A stretch of DNA of 15,204 bases from Actinomycetes bacterium. Its GTDB lineage: Bacteria; Actinomycetota; Humimicrobiia; Humimicrobiales; Humimicrobiaceae. A model generated the notes under the pieces. That model ran no database searches. It worked only from the letters and a program-made list of their open reading frames with translations, and was not told the origin of the DNA. Location of the stretch: positions 1 through 15,204 of the forward strand of contig JAUWCR010000006.1 in the NCBI GenBank assembly GCA_030609215.1, written 5' to 3'. The position numbers and the translations under genes were made by a program. Below are positions 1 through 7,754 of this stretch, one piece after another. Within the stretch, counting starts at the first letter, position 1, and every line of letters begins with the position of its first letter.

Positions 1-284
1 AGTTTCCAACATCTCCTTTCCAAATAACGGGAGGCTAATCTGTTTCCAAAACTAACCCTATCGCTCAAAAATCCTTAGTAATCCTAATTCTCATCTTAAT
101 ATTCTAATACCTTAGGATAGTTGAGTCGGAGACAATATTTAATTTTTAAACGTTTCCTTTAACAGTGATTTTTGATTATATTATTTTTAAAAAATATTCG
201 CAAATATAAATCAAACTTGTTTTAGATTTCCGATCGCTATTGTGCTCTCTGATTATAAATGTAGGCCTGCAAATCTTTAGATTC
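1..284. other. AT-rich non-coding stretch downstream of the malic enzyme gene
   Basis: I see no convincing gene, RNA or GC-rich terminator here. An AATCT-AA-AGATT inverted repeat lies just past the malic enzyme stop (about 273-284) but has no following T run. On the minus strand AAAGGAG is followed by ATGTTGGAAACT at the very left edge (positions 1-12), so a gene may start there and run out of the window. Four codons are too few to support a call. Confidence 0.4.
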
Positions 285-1505
285 CTATCTCTTTAATATG
301 TTCCTGGCTCTATCCTCAATCCATTCTAAATCTGTATCTTTAGGGGCATAACCTGTTTCAACTGCAGCTTTTGCAACACTTACTGCAACTGCAGGTAGAA
401 CACGCCCGTCAAATGGTTTTGGAATAATGTAGTCTTCTCTTATTTCATCAGATATAGTATCAGCAAGAGCTCTAGCTGATGCTAATTTCATCTCCATATT
501 TATTTCTTTTGCATTTGCATCCAGTGCCCCCCTAAATATCCCTGGAAATCCAAGTACATTATTTACCTGGTTGGGATAATCCGATCTGCCTGTAGCAATA
601 ATTTTTACTCCGCACTTTTCTGCAAGCTCTACTTTTATTTCCGGCTCAGGATTTGCAAGAGCAAATATTATCGGCTTTGACTTCATTTTAGCTATCATAG
701 AGGGAGTAAGTACATCTGCAGCTGATACACCTATAAATACATCTGCATCCACAATTGCATCCTCAAGATTACCCAAAACACCTTCCGGGTTTGTAATAGA
801 TGCAATTTCAGTTTTTGGCTTATTAAGATCAGTTCTTCCTGGTCCTATTATTCCCCTGCTGTCACAAACTATGATATTTTTTGCATTTATATAATTTAGC
901 AGTTTTGTAATAGATGTCCCTGCTGCCCCTGCTCCCATTATAATAATTTTTATATTCTTAATATCCTTGTCGTATATAGTTAAAGCATTAAATAAGCCTG
1001 CCAGGACTACAATTGCTGTTCCATGCTGGTCGTCATGAAAAGTAAGCATATCTGTTTCTTTTTTCAAACGGTCCTCTATTTCAAAACAGCGGGGTGCTGA
1101 AATATCCTCCAGGTTTATTCCAGAAAATGATGGCTCAAGCAGTTTTACAGTTTCTACTATGGTACCGGTATCCTGGCTATCGATACAAATAGGAAAAGCA
1201 GATACACCGCCAAACTGGCGAAAAAGAACACATTTCCCTTCCATTACAGGAAGTGATGCCCTTGCACCAATATTACCCAGACCAAGTACTGCAGAGCCAT
1301 CTGACACAACTGCTATCATATTGCCTCTTGCAGTATAAGTATTAAGCAGACTTCTATCCTTTGCAATTACCCGGCATGGTTCTGCTACGCCCGGAGAATA
1401 AGCAAGAGAAAGATCGTGTTCATTTTCTGTTTTTACTTTACTTATTACATCAATTTTACCCACATTTTTCTTATGCATTGCAAGTGCTTCAGAATAAATA
1501 TCCAA
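285..1505 (-). CDS. NAD(P)-dependent malic enzyme (single-domain, decarboxylating)
   Basis: The product should oxidatively decarboxylate malate to pyruvate in the cytosol. At 406 residues it has the short bacterial form, with no phosphotransacetylase-like C-terminal domain. Visible motifs are AYSPGVAEP with Tyr36, EGKCVLF with Lys91, metal-site acids NLEDI (133-134) and FHDDQHG (158-159), a Rossmann GAGAAG at 191-196, NPEPEI near 285 and GRSDYPNQ near 306. Asp215 at the end of the second Rossmann strand (VCDSRG) favours NAD, which is inference. The start is TTG at 1505: GAGGGGG sits 6-7 nt upstream, and the moeA stop ends only 3 nt before, so translation is probably coupled. An ATG nine codons later is the alternative. 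It is the last gene of the folate-moeA run. The family call is secure; the physiological direction of the reaction is unknown. Confidence 0.95.
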   Translation of the reverse strand: MDIYSEALAMHKKNVGKIDVISKVKTENEHDLSLAYSPGVAEPCRVIAKDRSLLNTYTARGNMIAVVSDGSAVLGLGNIGARASLPVMEGKCVLFRQFGGVSAFPICIDSQDTGTIVETVKLLEPSFSGINLEDISAPRCFEIEDRLKKETDMLTFHDDQHGTAIVVLAGLFNALTIYDKDIKNIKIIIMGAGAAGTSITKLLNYINAKNIIVCDSRGIIGPGRTDLNKPKTEIASITNPEGVLGNLEDAIVDADVFIGVSAADVLTPSMIAKMKSKPIIFALANPEPEIKVELAEKCGVKIIATGRSDYPNQVNNVLGFPGIFRGALDANAKEINMEMKLASARALADTISDEIREDYIIPKPFDGRVLPAVAVSVAKAAVETGYAPKDTDLEWIEDRARNILKR

Positions 1506-1508
1506 ATT

Positions 1509-2726
1509 CTACCCCCTCTTAATTAAATAAACCTCTATCTTGCTACCTTTTTTAATATCTCCCATATCCTCGGAAAATAATGCTATGCCATCTGCTAAAA
1601 CCATCGATGTTAAAATACCAGAACCTTGCATTCCAGTAGTACTGAAGAAATAATCATCGCCCTTTTTTTTGATAATAACCCTTGTAAAATTTGCTCTCCC
1701 TTTTTTATGATCCATATCACAGGCAGCCTTTGCTGTAATTGTTTTTCTAAATAATCTACTACTGCCCATCATCTTTCTAATTAAAGGTCTTACATACATC
1801 TCGAAACATACCATAACAGAAACAGGATTTCCTGGAAGTCCAAAAATGAATTTATCCTTGTAAGTTAAAAAAGCAAGAGGTTTCCCTGGTTTTTGATTTA
1901 CTCTCCAGAATACAAGATTTGCTCCTATCTTAATTAGAATATCTTTAACATAATCATAATCACCAACCGATACTCCTCCGCTTAAAAGCAAAACATCACA
2001 TTCTGCTAAAGCCTCTAAAATCTTTTCCTCAAGTGCTTGTTTATCATCTTTTACAATACCATATCTTATATATTCAGTTCCCATTTCTTTAACCTGCGCA
2101 GAAAGGGAGTAGCTGTTACTATCTCTTACTTTCCCGGCAGTCAGCTTGCCCCTTACATCCACAAGCTCACTTCCAGTAGTTATTATTCCAATTAAAGGAG
2201 AAACATAAACAGAAACTCTACTAATCCCTACAGATGCCATAACACCAATATCTGCAGGATAAATCTCTTTGCCTTTTTTAAGTACCATACTGCCTTTTTT
2301 TATATCTTCTGCCTTGTATCTAATATTTTCTCCTGCCCTGCACTCCTTATATACTAATACGCAATCTCCCTCTTTTTTTGTATCTTCTTTCATTACCACA
2401 CAATCACAACCTCCAGGAGTAGGTGCACCTGTCATTATAGACATGCAATAGCCTGATTTTAATACAGCCGATGGAACATACCCTGCAGGAATATCCTCCT
2501 CTAGTAACTTCAATTTTTTAGGGCTAATCTTACCAGCCCCAAAAGTGTCCCCTGCTTTAACAGCAAACCCATCCATTGCTGAATTATCATTTACCGGTAT
2601 GTCATCAGAAGAAATTATATCTTCAGCTAAAACTAAACCAAGGCTGCTAATAATTGGAATTTCCTTTTTCTTGACTCTTATTTTAAAATTTAATATTTTA
2701 CCCTGTGCCTCTTTTACTGAAAGCAT
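1509..2726 (-). CDS. moeA: Molybdopterin molybdotransferase MoeA
   Basis: MoeA inserts molybdate into adenylylated molybdopterin in the last step of molybdenum cofactor synthesis (cytosolic). The length of 405 residues is typical. The order of motifs is complete: DNSAMDGFAV (47-56, with the conserved Asp52), IMTGAPTP (97-104), TTGSELV (183-189, Glu187), SGGVSVGDYDYV (249-260, Asp256), QKPGKPLAF (278-286) and LPGNPVSVM (297-305), followed by the small C-terminal beta domain (about 325-405). The ATG is preceded by AAAGGAGAGAA, a good ribosome binding site. The gene lies 56 nt after folBK and directly before the malic enzyme gene, so it is probably in the folate operon. I see no Moco-riboswitch-like structure in the short gap upstream. 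No molybdoenzyme gene lies in the window; the FdhD homologue about 11 kb upstream is the only related gene. Confidence 0.96.
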   Translation of the reverse strand: MLSVKEAQGKILNFKIRVKKKEIPIISSLGLVLAEDIISSDDIPVNDNSAMDGFAVKAGDTFGAGKISPKKLKLLEEDIPAGYVPSAVLKSGYCMSIMTGAPTPGGCDCVVMKEDTKKEGDCVLVYKECRAGENIRYKAEDIKKGSMVLKKGKEIYPADIGVMASVGISRVSVYVSPLIGIITTGSELVDVRGKLTAGKVRDSNSYSLSAQVKEMGTEYIRYGIVKDDKQALEEKILEALAECDVLLLSGGVSVGDYDYVKDILIKIGANLVFWRVNQKPGKPLAFLTYKDKFIFGLPGNPVSVMVCFEMYVRPLIRKMMGSSRLFRKTITAKAACDMDHKKGRANFTRVIIKKKGDDYFFSTTGMQGSGILTSMVLADGIALFSEDMGDIKKGSKIEVYLIKRG

Positions 2727-2782
2727 TTCTCTCCTTTGATTTATCCATCTTAAAGATTTTAAAATTTACTTAAAATTCCTTT

Positions 2783-3664
2783 CTACCAATTTCTAACTAA
2801 ATCTACTTCTTCGGAAAAATTACAATCTCTGGTGAATTTTCTAATATTTTTACCACCTATCTCTAAATCCGGGGATATCTCACTGAGAGGTATCAAAACA
2901 AAGTTTCTCTCAGGGATTTTAGGATGAGGAATTGTTAAAAAATTAGAATCTATACAAATATCACCGTAATACAATATATCTATATCAATAATCCTTGGAC
3001 CATACCTCTTATCATCTCTCTCCCTGCCCATTTCATACTCTATGCTTTTTAAAAAACCTAAAAGCTCAAAAGGGCTAAATTCTTTTTTAACCTCAGCGCG
3101 CAGAACAATATTATAAAAAGTATCCTGTTCCTTCACATACATAGGTTCAGTTTTGTAAATAGAAGACACAGCTGCTGTATCAATGTAGGGATGTTTGCTA
3201 ATTTTACTAACAGCCCTCCTCAGGTTCTTTTCCTTATCTCCAATATTAGAGCCCATAGACAGATACACGTCATTCCTGCCCCTTCCAGATTTGGTTTTTT
3301 CTTCCTTTCTGTTTAATATGTATTCCACTCCAACCGATCGCAGATCTTCTTTTATCGGCGGGGAAGTCTTTTCTATCTTAACTATTACTTTTTCCACCAG
3401 TGGTGACATATCCATTATTTGATATGCTAAAACTTCTGAGAAAGTTTCCAGAAGGTCAAATCTTCTCTTTGTGTTTAAATTTTTTATTTGTCTTATTACA
3501 TCAGAATAATTAATAGTACTATCAATACTGTCATCATCTGTAAAACTATATTTATTTATAAATATTTCAATGTTAAAGCAAAAATTTTGACCATCTCTTT
3601 TCTCATGTTCCCTAACACCATGATAGCCAAATAAATTAAAATCTTTTATCAGTACCTTAAACAT
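2783..3664 (-). CDS. folBK: Bifunctional FolB-FolK: dihydroneopterin aldolase / HPPK fusion
   Basis: Two successive folate enzymes are joined in 293 residues. Residues 1-117 are dihydroneopterin aldolase: GYHGVREHEKRDGQ with Glu21, LLETF with Glu73, and KIEKTSPPI with the conserved Lys99. A charged linker (about 118-131) leads to 6-hydroxymethyl-7,8-dihydropterin pyrophosphokinase (132-290): YLSMGSNIGDKEKNL, YKTEPMY, and GPRIIDIDIL with the metal-binding Asp227 and Asp229. The FolB part makes 6-hydroxymethyl-dihydropterin and the FolK part pyrophosphorylates it for FolP. Such fusions are known (SulD of pneumococcus). The start ATG overlaps the end of folP by 8 nt (ATGTTTAA), which implies translational coupling. 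Nothing appears missing; both active sites look intact. Confidence 0.95.
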   Translation of the reverse strand: MFKVLIKDFNLFGYHGVREHEKRDGQNFCFNIEIFINKYSFTDDDSIDSTINYSDVIRQIKNLNTKRRFDLLETFSEVLAYQIMDMSPLVEKVIVKIEKTSPPIKEDLRSVGVEYILNRKEEKTKSGRGRNDVYLSMGSNIGDKEKNLRRAVSKISKHPYIDTAAVSSIYKTEPMYVKEQDTFYNIVLRAEVKKEFSPFELLGFLKSIEYEMGRERDDKRYGPRIIDIDILYYGDICIDSNFLTIPHPKIPERNFVLIPLSEISPDLEIGGKNIRKFTRDCNFSEEVDLVRNW

Positions 3665-4907
3665 TTCTTATATTTCTTATACTCTTTACAATTTTTACTG
3701 CCCTTATCGTTTCTTTTACATCATGAACTCTTAAAATACTTGCCCCATTTACAACAGAACAAACTGCTGCAGCAATACTTCCTTCCAGTCTTTCCTCCAC
3801 CGGTAAATCCAGTATCTTTCCAATAAAAGATTTTCTTGAAGCACCCACCAGCACTGGATATCCAAGTATGCCAAACTCTGAGAGATTGTGTAGTATTTCC
3901 AAATTATGCTCAAGCTTTTTCCCAAATCCAATACCAGGATCAATTATAATCTTATCTTCCTTTATGCCTGATTCTATTGCTAAATTAATCCTATCACCTA
4001 AAAAATCATAAATCTCTTCAATAACGTCTTTGTATTCAGGGTTTAGCTGCATATCTTTAGGAGTCCCTTTCATATGCATAATAATTACCGAAACTTTACT
4101 TTTAGAAACAACATTTACCATTTCCCTGTCAAAAGTCATTGCACTGATATCATTTACAATATGTGCCCCTGCATCAATTGCTCTTTCTGCCACTTCCGAA
4201 CGATAAGTATCAATAGAGACCAGAATATCATAATTTTTAACAACATGCTCTACTATTGGAATGGTCCTGCCTATCTCTTCATCAAGAGTTACCGGCTCCG
4301 AACCTGGCCTTGTTGATATTCCTCCTATATCAACAATATGTGCACCCTCACTAACAATCTCTTCTATTCTCCTGAAAGCTTTATCCTTTTTAAAATAAAA
4401 ACCTCCATCATAAAAAGAATCAGGGGTTACATTTAGTATGCCCATTATCGGCACTTCATTTACCAGGTTAAATTTACGATTCGATATCTTTAAGAAACTT
4501 CTTTTCTTAATATTTTCTAATCTTTCAATAAAGGCATTTAACTCAACAGATAAAACTTTCAAACCAAACGGCTGCATTTTTATTTTACCTGCAAGGTTTT
4601 TAATTATTTTCTTAGTTCCAAGAATAATAACATCAGTCTTAGCCTCAGCTCCTAAAAGTGAATCCCTTGAAGTAACAACATCTCCGCCCCGTGAAAGCAT
4701 TTCCTGTTTTAATATATTCGCAGCTTTTGAATCAACACCTCTTATTTTTAAAGCCAGCGGAAGAATCTTTCCTGTCATAATTTGCTGGCCCTGCGGGGTT
4801 GCGCCAATCTTTTTAAATTCTTTTAATCCTTTTTCCCTTGTCTTAATATCTAAAGTTCTTATCCTGTATTTCATAAACATAATTCGTTCTTGCTTATTAC
4901 CATTCAT
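3657..4907 (-). CDS. folP: Dihydropteroate synthase with N-terminal extension
   Basis: FolP condenses hydroxymethyl-dihydropterin pyrophosphate with p-aminobenzoate; it is the sulfonamide target. Residues 153-412 are a complete TIM-barrel DHPS: MGILNVTPDSFYDGG (155-169), DIGGISTRPGSEPV (193-206), SIDTYRSEVAERAI, IIDPGIGFGK, VGASRKSFIG (354-363) and ILRVHDV. About 140 residues precede the barrel and include AANILKQEMLSRGGD (63-77) and MQPFGLKVL (111-119). I recall this extra domain from longer DHPS forms in some anaerobes and archaea; its role is not established here. The start is uncertain. The ATG at 4907 has no clear ribosome binding site, nor do in-frame ATGs at residues 10 and 12. An AAAAAGGAA lies 37-45 nt upstream of the ATG. 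The gene follows folE by 65 nt and overlaps folBK. Confidence 0.94.
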   Translation of the reverse strand: MNGNKQERIMFMKYRIRTLDIKTREKGLKEFKKIGATPQGQQIMTGKILPLALKIRGVDSKAANILKQEMLSRGGDVVTSRDSLLGAEAKTDVIILGTKKIIKNLAGKIKMQPFGLKVLSVELNAFIERLENIKKRSFLKISNRKFNLVNEVPIMGILNVTPDSFYDGGFYFKKDKAFRRIEEIVSEGAHIVDIGGISTRPGSEPVTLDEEIGRTIPIVEHVVKNYDILVSIDTYRSEVAERAIDAGAHIVNDISAMTFDREMVNVVSKSKVSVIIMHMKGTPKDMQLNPEYKDVIEEIYDFLGDRINLAIESGIKEDKIIIDPGIGFGKKLEHNLEILHNLSEFGILGYPVLVGASRKSFIGKILDLPVEERLEGSIAAAVCSVVNGASILRVHDVKETIRAVKIVKSIRNIRNV

Positions 4908-4972
4908 ATTATCAGTTATAATGCTAACAATAACATTTTCCTTTTTGGCAGCAATAATTTCTATATTTTTAT

Positions 4973-5542
4973 TTATCTATTTATTCCTTTTATTAATGCC
5001 ATTGCCTCTGCTCTTGATGCTGGATTTCTCCTAAATAATCCTCTTACTGCAGAAGTTACAGTTATAGTATTTGGTTTTTTCACACCTCTCATGCTCATAC
5101 AAAGGTGTTCTGCTTCTACTATAACCATAGTCCCTTTAGGATCAAGTTTTTTCATAATGGCTTCAGCAACTATAGTAGTCAGCCTTTCCTGGACCTGGGG
5201 ACGTCTGGCAGCTATCTCAAACACCCGGGTTAGCTTACTTAAACCTATAATCTTTCCACTCTCATTTGGAACATAAGCTATATGGGCTTTGCCTATAAAG
5301 GGGATTAAGTGATGCTCGCAGAAAGAATAAAATGGAATATCTTTAACAATAATTATTTCATCATGATTTTCCTCAAACATCGGCTCAAGTACTTCTGCAG
5401 GATCTTCCCCAATTCCACTAAATAACTCTTCATACATATCAGCAACTCTAGTGGGAGTACCCAGCAGACCCTCTCTGCCTATATCTTCTCCCATCCCTTT
5501 AAGTATTAACTTTACTCCTTCTTTTATCATTTCCTTATCCAT
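4973..5542 (-). CDS. folE: GTP cyclohydrolase I (type IA, zinc-dependent)
   Basis: FolE converts GTP to 7,8-dihydroneopterin triphosphate, the entry step to folate. At 189 residues it has normal length. Motifs: LLGTPTRVADMYEEL (26-40), FYSFCEHHLIPFIGKAHIAY (71-90), IGLSKLTRVFEIAARRPQVQ (99-118) and EAEHLCMSMRGV (143-154). The zinc ligands Cys75, His78 and Cys148 are all present, so this is the canonical zinc enzyme and not FolE2. AGGAG with about 9 nt spacing precedes the ATG. The gap to vapC is 62 nt and contains a weak promoter-like pair (TTGAAA at 5599-5604, TAATTT 18 nt on). Transcription could also come from the toxin-antitoxin promoter. It is the first gene of the folE-folP-folBK-moeA-malic enzyme run. 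Confidence 0.97.
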   Translation of the reverse strand: MDKEMIKEGVKLILKGMGEDIGREGLLGTPTRVADMYEELFSGIGEDPAEVLEPMFEENHDEIIIVKDIPFYSFCEHHLIPFIGKAHIAYVPNESGKIIGLSKLTRVFEIAARRPQVQERLTTIVAEAIMKKLDPKGTMVIVEAEHLCMSMRGVKKPNTITVTSAVRGLFRRNPASRAEAMALIKGINR

Positions 5543-5604
5543 TAGATAAATCTCCTAACTTAAATTTATATTTAAAATTAATTACATTATTTAAAAAATT
5601 TCAA

Positions 5605-6078
5605 TTAAAAGTAATGCTCATTAAAATCTGATAAAAGAATTACATTATAATCATTATCTCTTACATTTTTATATAACCTCTGGTCTGCAGTTATCAGCGG
5701 CGCATTTAATTCTTCAGATAATGCAATAAAAACTGAATCATAAAATGACTGGTTTATTGCTCTTGATATTGTAAAAGCTTTTTTAAATAATATTCTATCT
5801 AAATTTACAATAAATAAAATATCATATATTTCTTTAATAATTTCATCTATTACATCTTCATGAATTTCTAATTTAGATCTAAATCCATTTAGCAGCTCAT
5901 AACACATGAGTCCTGGTGATATTATTATAATCTTATTTTCATTCAGTTGTTCGTAAAAATAAATAGCTTTATCAACATTATCTTCATTCTCTTGATGATA
6001 CCACTTAAAAACAATTGATGTATCAAGTATATACTTTCTTTTCACTCCTTCCTTGATCATAAATTCTTTCAATTCCAT
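5605..6078 (-). CDS. vapC: PIN-domain ribonuclease toxin (VapC type)
   Basis: This is a probable toxin of a type II toxin-antitoxin pair; PIN proteins are Mg-dependent RNases. The four acidic residues of the PIN active site are present: Asp19 (ILDTSIV), Glu61 (YELLNGF), Asp114 (SFYDSVFIAL) and Asp132 (LITADQRL). The last two motifs are diagnostic of VapC. The ATG directly abuts the antitoxin stop (TAAATG) with AGGA 6 nt upstream, which gives 157 residues. A GTG at 6045, preceded by AAGGAAGGA, would give a 146-residue protein starting closer to the first catalytic Asp and is a serious alternative. The pair sits between a dehydrogenase gene and folE, inside otherwise housekeeping genes, which suggests later insertion. 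The RNA target cannot be told from sequence. Confidence 0.88.
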   Translation of the reverse strand: MELKEFMIKEGVKRKYILDTSIVFKWYHQENEDNVDKAIYFYEQLNENKIIIISPGLMCYELLNGFRSKLEIHEDVIDEIIKEIYDILFIVNLDRILFKKAFTISRAINQSFYDSVFIALSEELNAPLITADQRLYKNVRDNDYNVILLSDFNEHYF

Positions 6079-6369
6079 TTATATTCCTAATCTCCTTTTC
6101 ATTTCTTTTTCTCGCAAGTCCCGCATTTTCCTTACCTCTGAAGTAGTATCCCAATCCTTAATGCCAAGTTTCATTATTTTTTCACTTGTCTTTTTTAACC
6201 TTTTAATTGCATCTCGCCTTCTTTCAAGAGCTTTCTCATCCTCTATAATATCAAAATATACTCTTGCAGCATCTATTATAAATTGTGAACGGTTAACTTT
6301 CTTATATTCTTTGTACTTATCAATTTCCTTTAAGAAACTATCAGGAATTGATATATTTACTTTAGCCAT
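6079..6369 (-). CDS. Ribbon-helix-helix antitoxin (VapB-like, CopG/Arc fold)
   Basis: A small, highly charged protein (96 residues from the ATG at 6369) sits immediately upstream of the PIN toxin. Residues about 3-42 read as a ribbon-helix-helix DNA-binding domain: the beta strand KVNISIPDSFL, helix KEIDKYKEY, then NRSQFIIDAARVYF. The remainder is a Lys/Arg/Glu-rich helical tail expected to wrap the toxin. GGGTGGT 5-6 nt upstream selects the ATG at 6369. An in-frame GTG at 6378 falls inside that ribosome binding site and is unlikely. RHH antitoxins normally repress their own operon; a candidate operator (6390-6406) and a promoter (6435-6463) lie directly upstream. Confidence 0.85.
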   Translation of the reverse strand: MAKVNISIPDSFLKEIDKYKEYKKVNRSQFIIDAARVYFDIIEDEKALERRRDAIKRLKKTSEKIMKLGIKDWDTTSEVRKMRDLREKEMKRRLGI

Positions 6370-6389
6370 TTTTACCACCCATTATTACA

Positions 6390-6406
6390 ATAACTTTTAT
6401 AGTTAT
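6390..6406. promoter_or_regulatory. Candidate antitoxin operator, inverted repeat ATAACT-N5-AGTTAT
   Basis: There is a perfect 6-bp inverted repeat with a 5-bp centre, 20 bp ahead of the antitoxin start codon and downstream of the predicted transcription start. RHH proteins bind short inverted or direct repeats near their own promoter, so autoregulation is plausible. AT-richness makes chance occurrence possible. Confidence 0.4.
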
Positions 6407-6434
6407 CTTATTTAAAATACTAATATATGTAACA

Positions 6435-6463
6435 ATTATAATTATCTATCATTAATTTGTAAA
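6435..6463 (-). promoter_or_regulatory. Sigma-70 type promoter of the toxin-antitoxin operon
   Basis: TTTACA (6458-6463), a 17-nt spacer and a consensus TATAAT (6435-6440) read on the minus strand, about 65 nt ahead of the antitoxin ATG. This is the best promoter match in the window and could also feed the folate genes downstream of vapC. Confidence 0.6.
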
Positions 6464-6566
6464 CATATATTTACACCTTTTTATACATATAAATAGAGAT
6501 ATAATTATGTGGCTGACAACTTTTCAAAAGCTCAAGACATCTTCTTTTGTATTCTTATTCTATATA

Positions 6567-7730
6567 TCATTTTAGGGCTATCTTTAGTATTTCTAGTACA
6601 TCTTTCTTATTTAATTCTTTAAATTTTCCTATCGGTCCGTCTTCAACACATTTTGCAGCCATTTCCTCTAATCTATCCCCGCCAATGCCGATCTCTTTCA
6701 AACTGATGGGAAGGCCTATTTCTCTATAAAAATCTTCTAACTTCTTGATTCCCTCTAAAGCCATTTTTTCTAAATCATCCAAATAAGCTTCTGCATTAAA
6801 CACTCTTAATGCAAACTGAGCAAATCTTTGAATATTAAATCTATATACATACTTCATCCAGGCTGGAAATACTATAGCCAGCCCTTCTCCGTGAGGGATA
6901 TCATAAATTGCACTAATTTCATGTTCAATCATATGAGAACCCCAGTCTGGTATTCTACCTGTAGATAGCAGATTGTTATGGGCAACACTCCCGGACCACA
7001 TAATCTCAGCCCGGGCATTATAATTTTTTGGATCGAAAAGGATTATTTTAATATTATTAATTACTGTCTTTAGGGTAGCTTCTGCCAGCCTGTCAGTAAG
7101 TTCAGTATTTTTTACCTGAGTAAAATATCTTTCAAGTACATGGGCCATGATATCAGACACTCCAATAATTGTTTGCTCACTAGAGAGAGTAAATGATATC
7201 TCAGGATTTAATATAGAAAATTTTGGATAAGTTCCTTCACCACCAGATCTTTTATACCAGCCATCCTCATTGGTTATTACCGAATCGCCACTTACTTCAC
7301 TACCAGCTGCTGGAATAGTAAGCACCGTTCCTAAAGGAAGCGACTCTTTAACTTTGGCTTTTCCGCTGTAGAAATCCCATACATCCCCCTGGTATAGTAC
7401 CCCAATGGCAATAGCCTTTGCTGAATCAATAGCACTTCCTCCCCCAACTGCCAGTATGAATTTTATATTTTCTTTCCTACAAAGTTTGATTCCATCTCTT
7501 ACCATACTCAGTCTAGGATTAGGCTTAACTCCACCCAGCTCCACTACTTCAATTCCTTCTTTCTTTAGAGACTTCATTATTCTATCATAAAGACCAAATC
7601 TTTTTATACTTCCTCCGCCATAGTGAATTAACAGCTTATTCCCATATTTTTTTACCTCTCTCCCAACTTTGTCTTCAGCAGCTCTGCCAAAAATTATCTT
7701 AGTAGGAAATGCAAACTCAAAATTCTCCAT
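6567..7730 (-). CDS. Iron-containing alcohol dehydrogenase, butanol dehydrogenase/YqhD type
   Basis: A group III alcohol dehydrogenase of 387 residues that interconverts aldehydes and alcohols in the cytosol with NAD(P)H. The nucleotide site shows HYGGGSIKRFGLYD (36-49) and AVGGGSAIDSAKAIA (94-108). The metal ligands are in canonical places: Asp193 and His197 (VSDIMAHVLERY), His266 (GSHMIEHE) and His280 (DIPHGEGLAI). The HYGGGSIK-type loop resembles YqhD and clostridial butanol dehydrogenases, which prefer NADPH; that preference is inference. GGAGG 5 nt before the ATG is a strong ribosome binding site. The gene is followed by 188 nt of AT-rich sequence before the toxin-antitoxin genes and preceded by a remnant of a different (zinc-type) dehydrogenase. 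The substrate is unknown; a fermentative or detoxifying reductase fits. Confidence 0.93.
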   Translation of the reverse strand: MENFEFAFPTKIIFGRAAEDKVGREVKKYGNKLLIHYGGGSIKRFGLYDRIMKSLKKEGIEVVELGGVKPNPRLSMVRDGIKLCRKENIKFILAVGGGSAIDSAKAIAIGVLYQGDVWDFYSGKAKVKESLPLGTVLTIPAAGSEVSGDSVITNEDGWYKRSGGEGTYPKFSILNPEISFTLSSEQTIIGVSDIMAHVLERYFTQVKNTELTDRLAEATLKTVINNIKIILFDPKNYNARAEIMWSGSVAHNNLLSTGRIPDWGSHMIEHEISAIYDIPHGEGLAIVFPAWMKYVYRFNIQRFAQFALRVFNAEAYLDDLEKMALEGIKKLEDFYREIGLPISLKEIGIGGDRLEEMAAKCVEDGPIGKFKELNKKDVLEILKIALK

Positions 7731-7754
7731 TTTTGCCTCCGTTATTTTTTAACC

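Noticed and set aside
1-20. Start of a further minus-strand gene at the left edge (AAAGGAG then ATGTTGGAAACT)
   Set aside because: Only four codons lie in the window and the ribosome binding site abuts the ATG; it cannot be evaluated.
1-60. Repeated GTTTCCAA (positions 2 and 42) as the start of a CRISPR or repeat array
   Set aside because: Only two 8-mer copies with 40-bp spacing and no longer shared repeat.
2727-2782. Molybdenum cofactor riboswitch ahead of moeA
   Set aside because: The gap is only 56 nt, AT-rich, and holds just a small ATCTT-AAGAT repeat.
4438-5276. Long plus-strand open frames opposite folP and folE
   Set aside because: They mirror well-supported minus-strand genes, have hydrophobic low-complexity translations and no ribosome binding sites; the same holds for all other plus-strand frames in the window.
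6379-6566. Rho-independent terminator after the iron ADH gene
   Set aside because: The only symmetric element (CTTTT-AAAAG) has no GC stem and no T tract after it on the coding strand.
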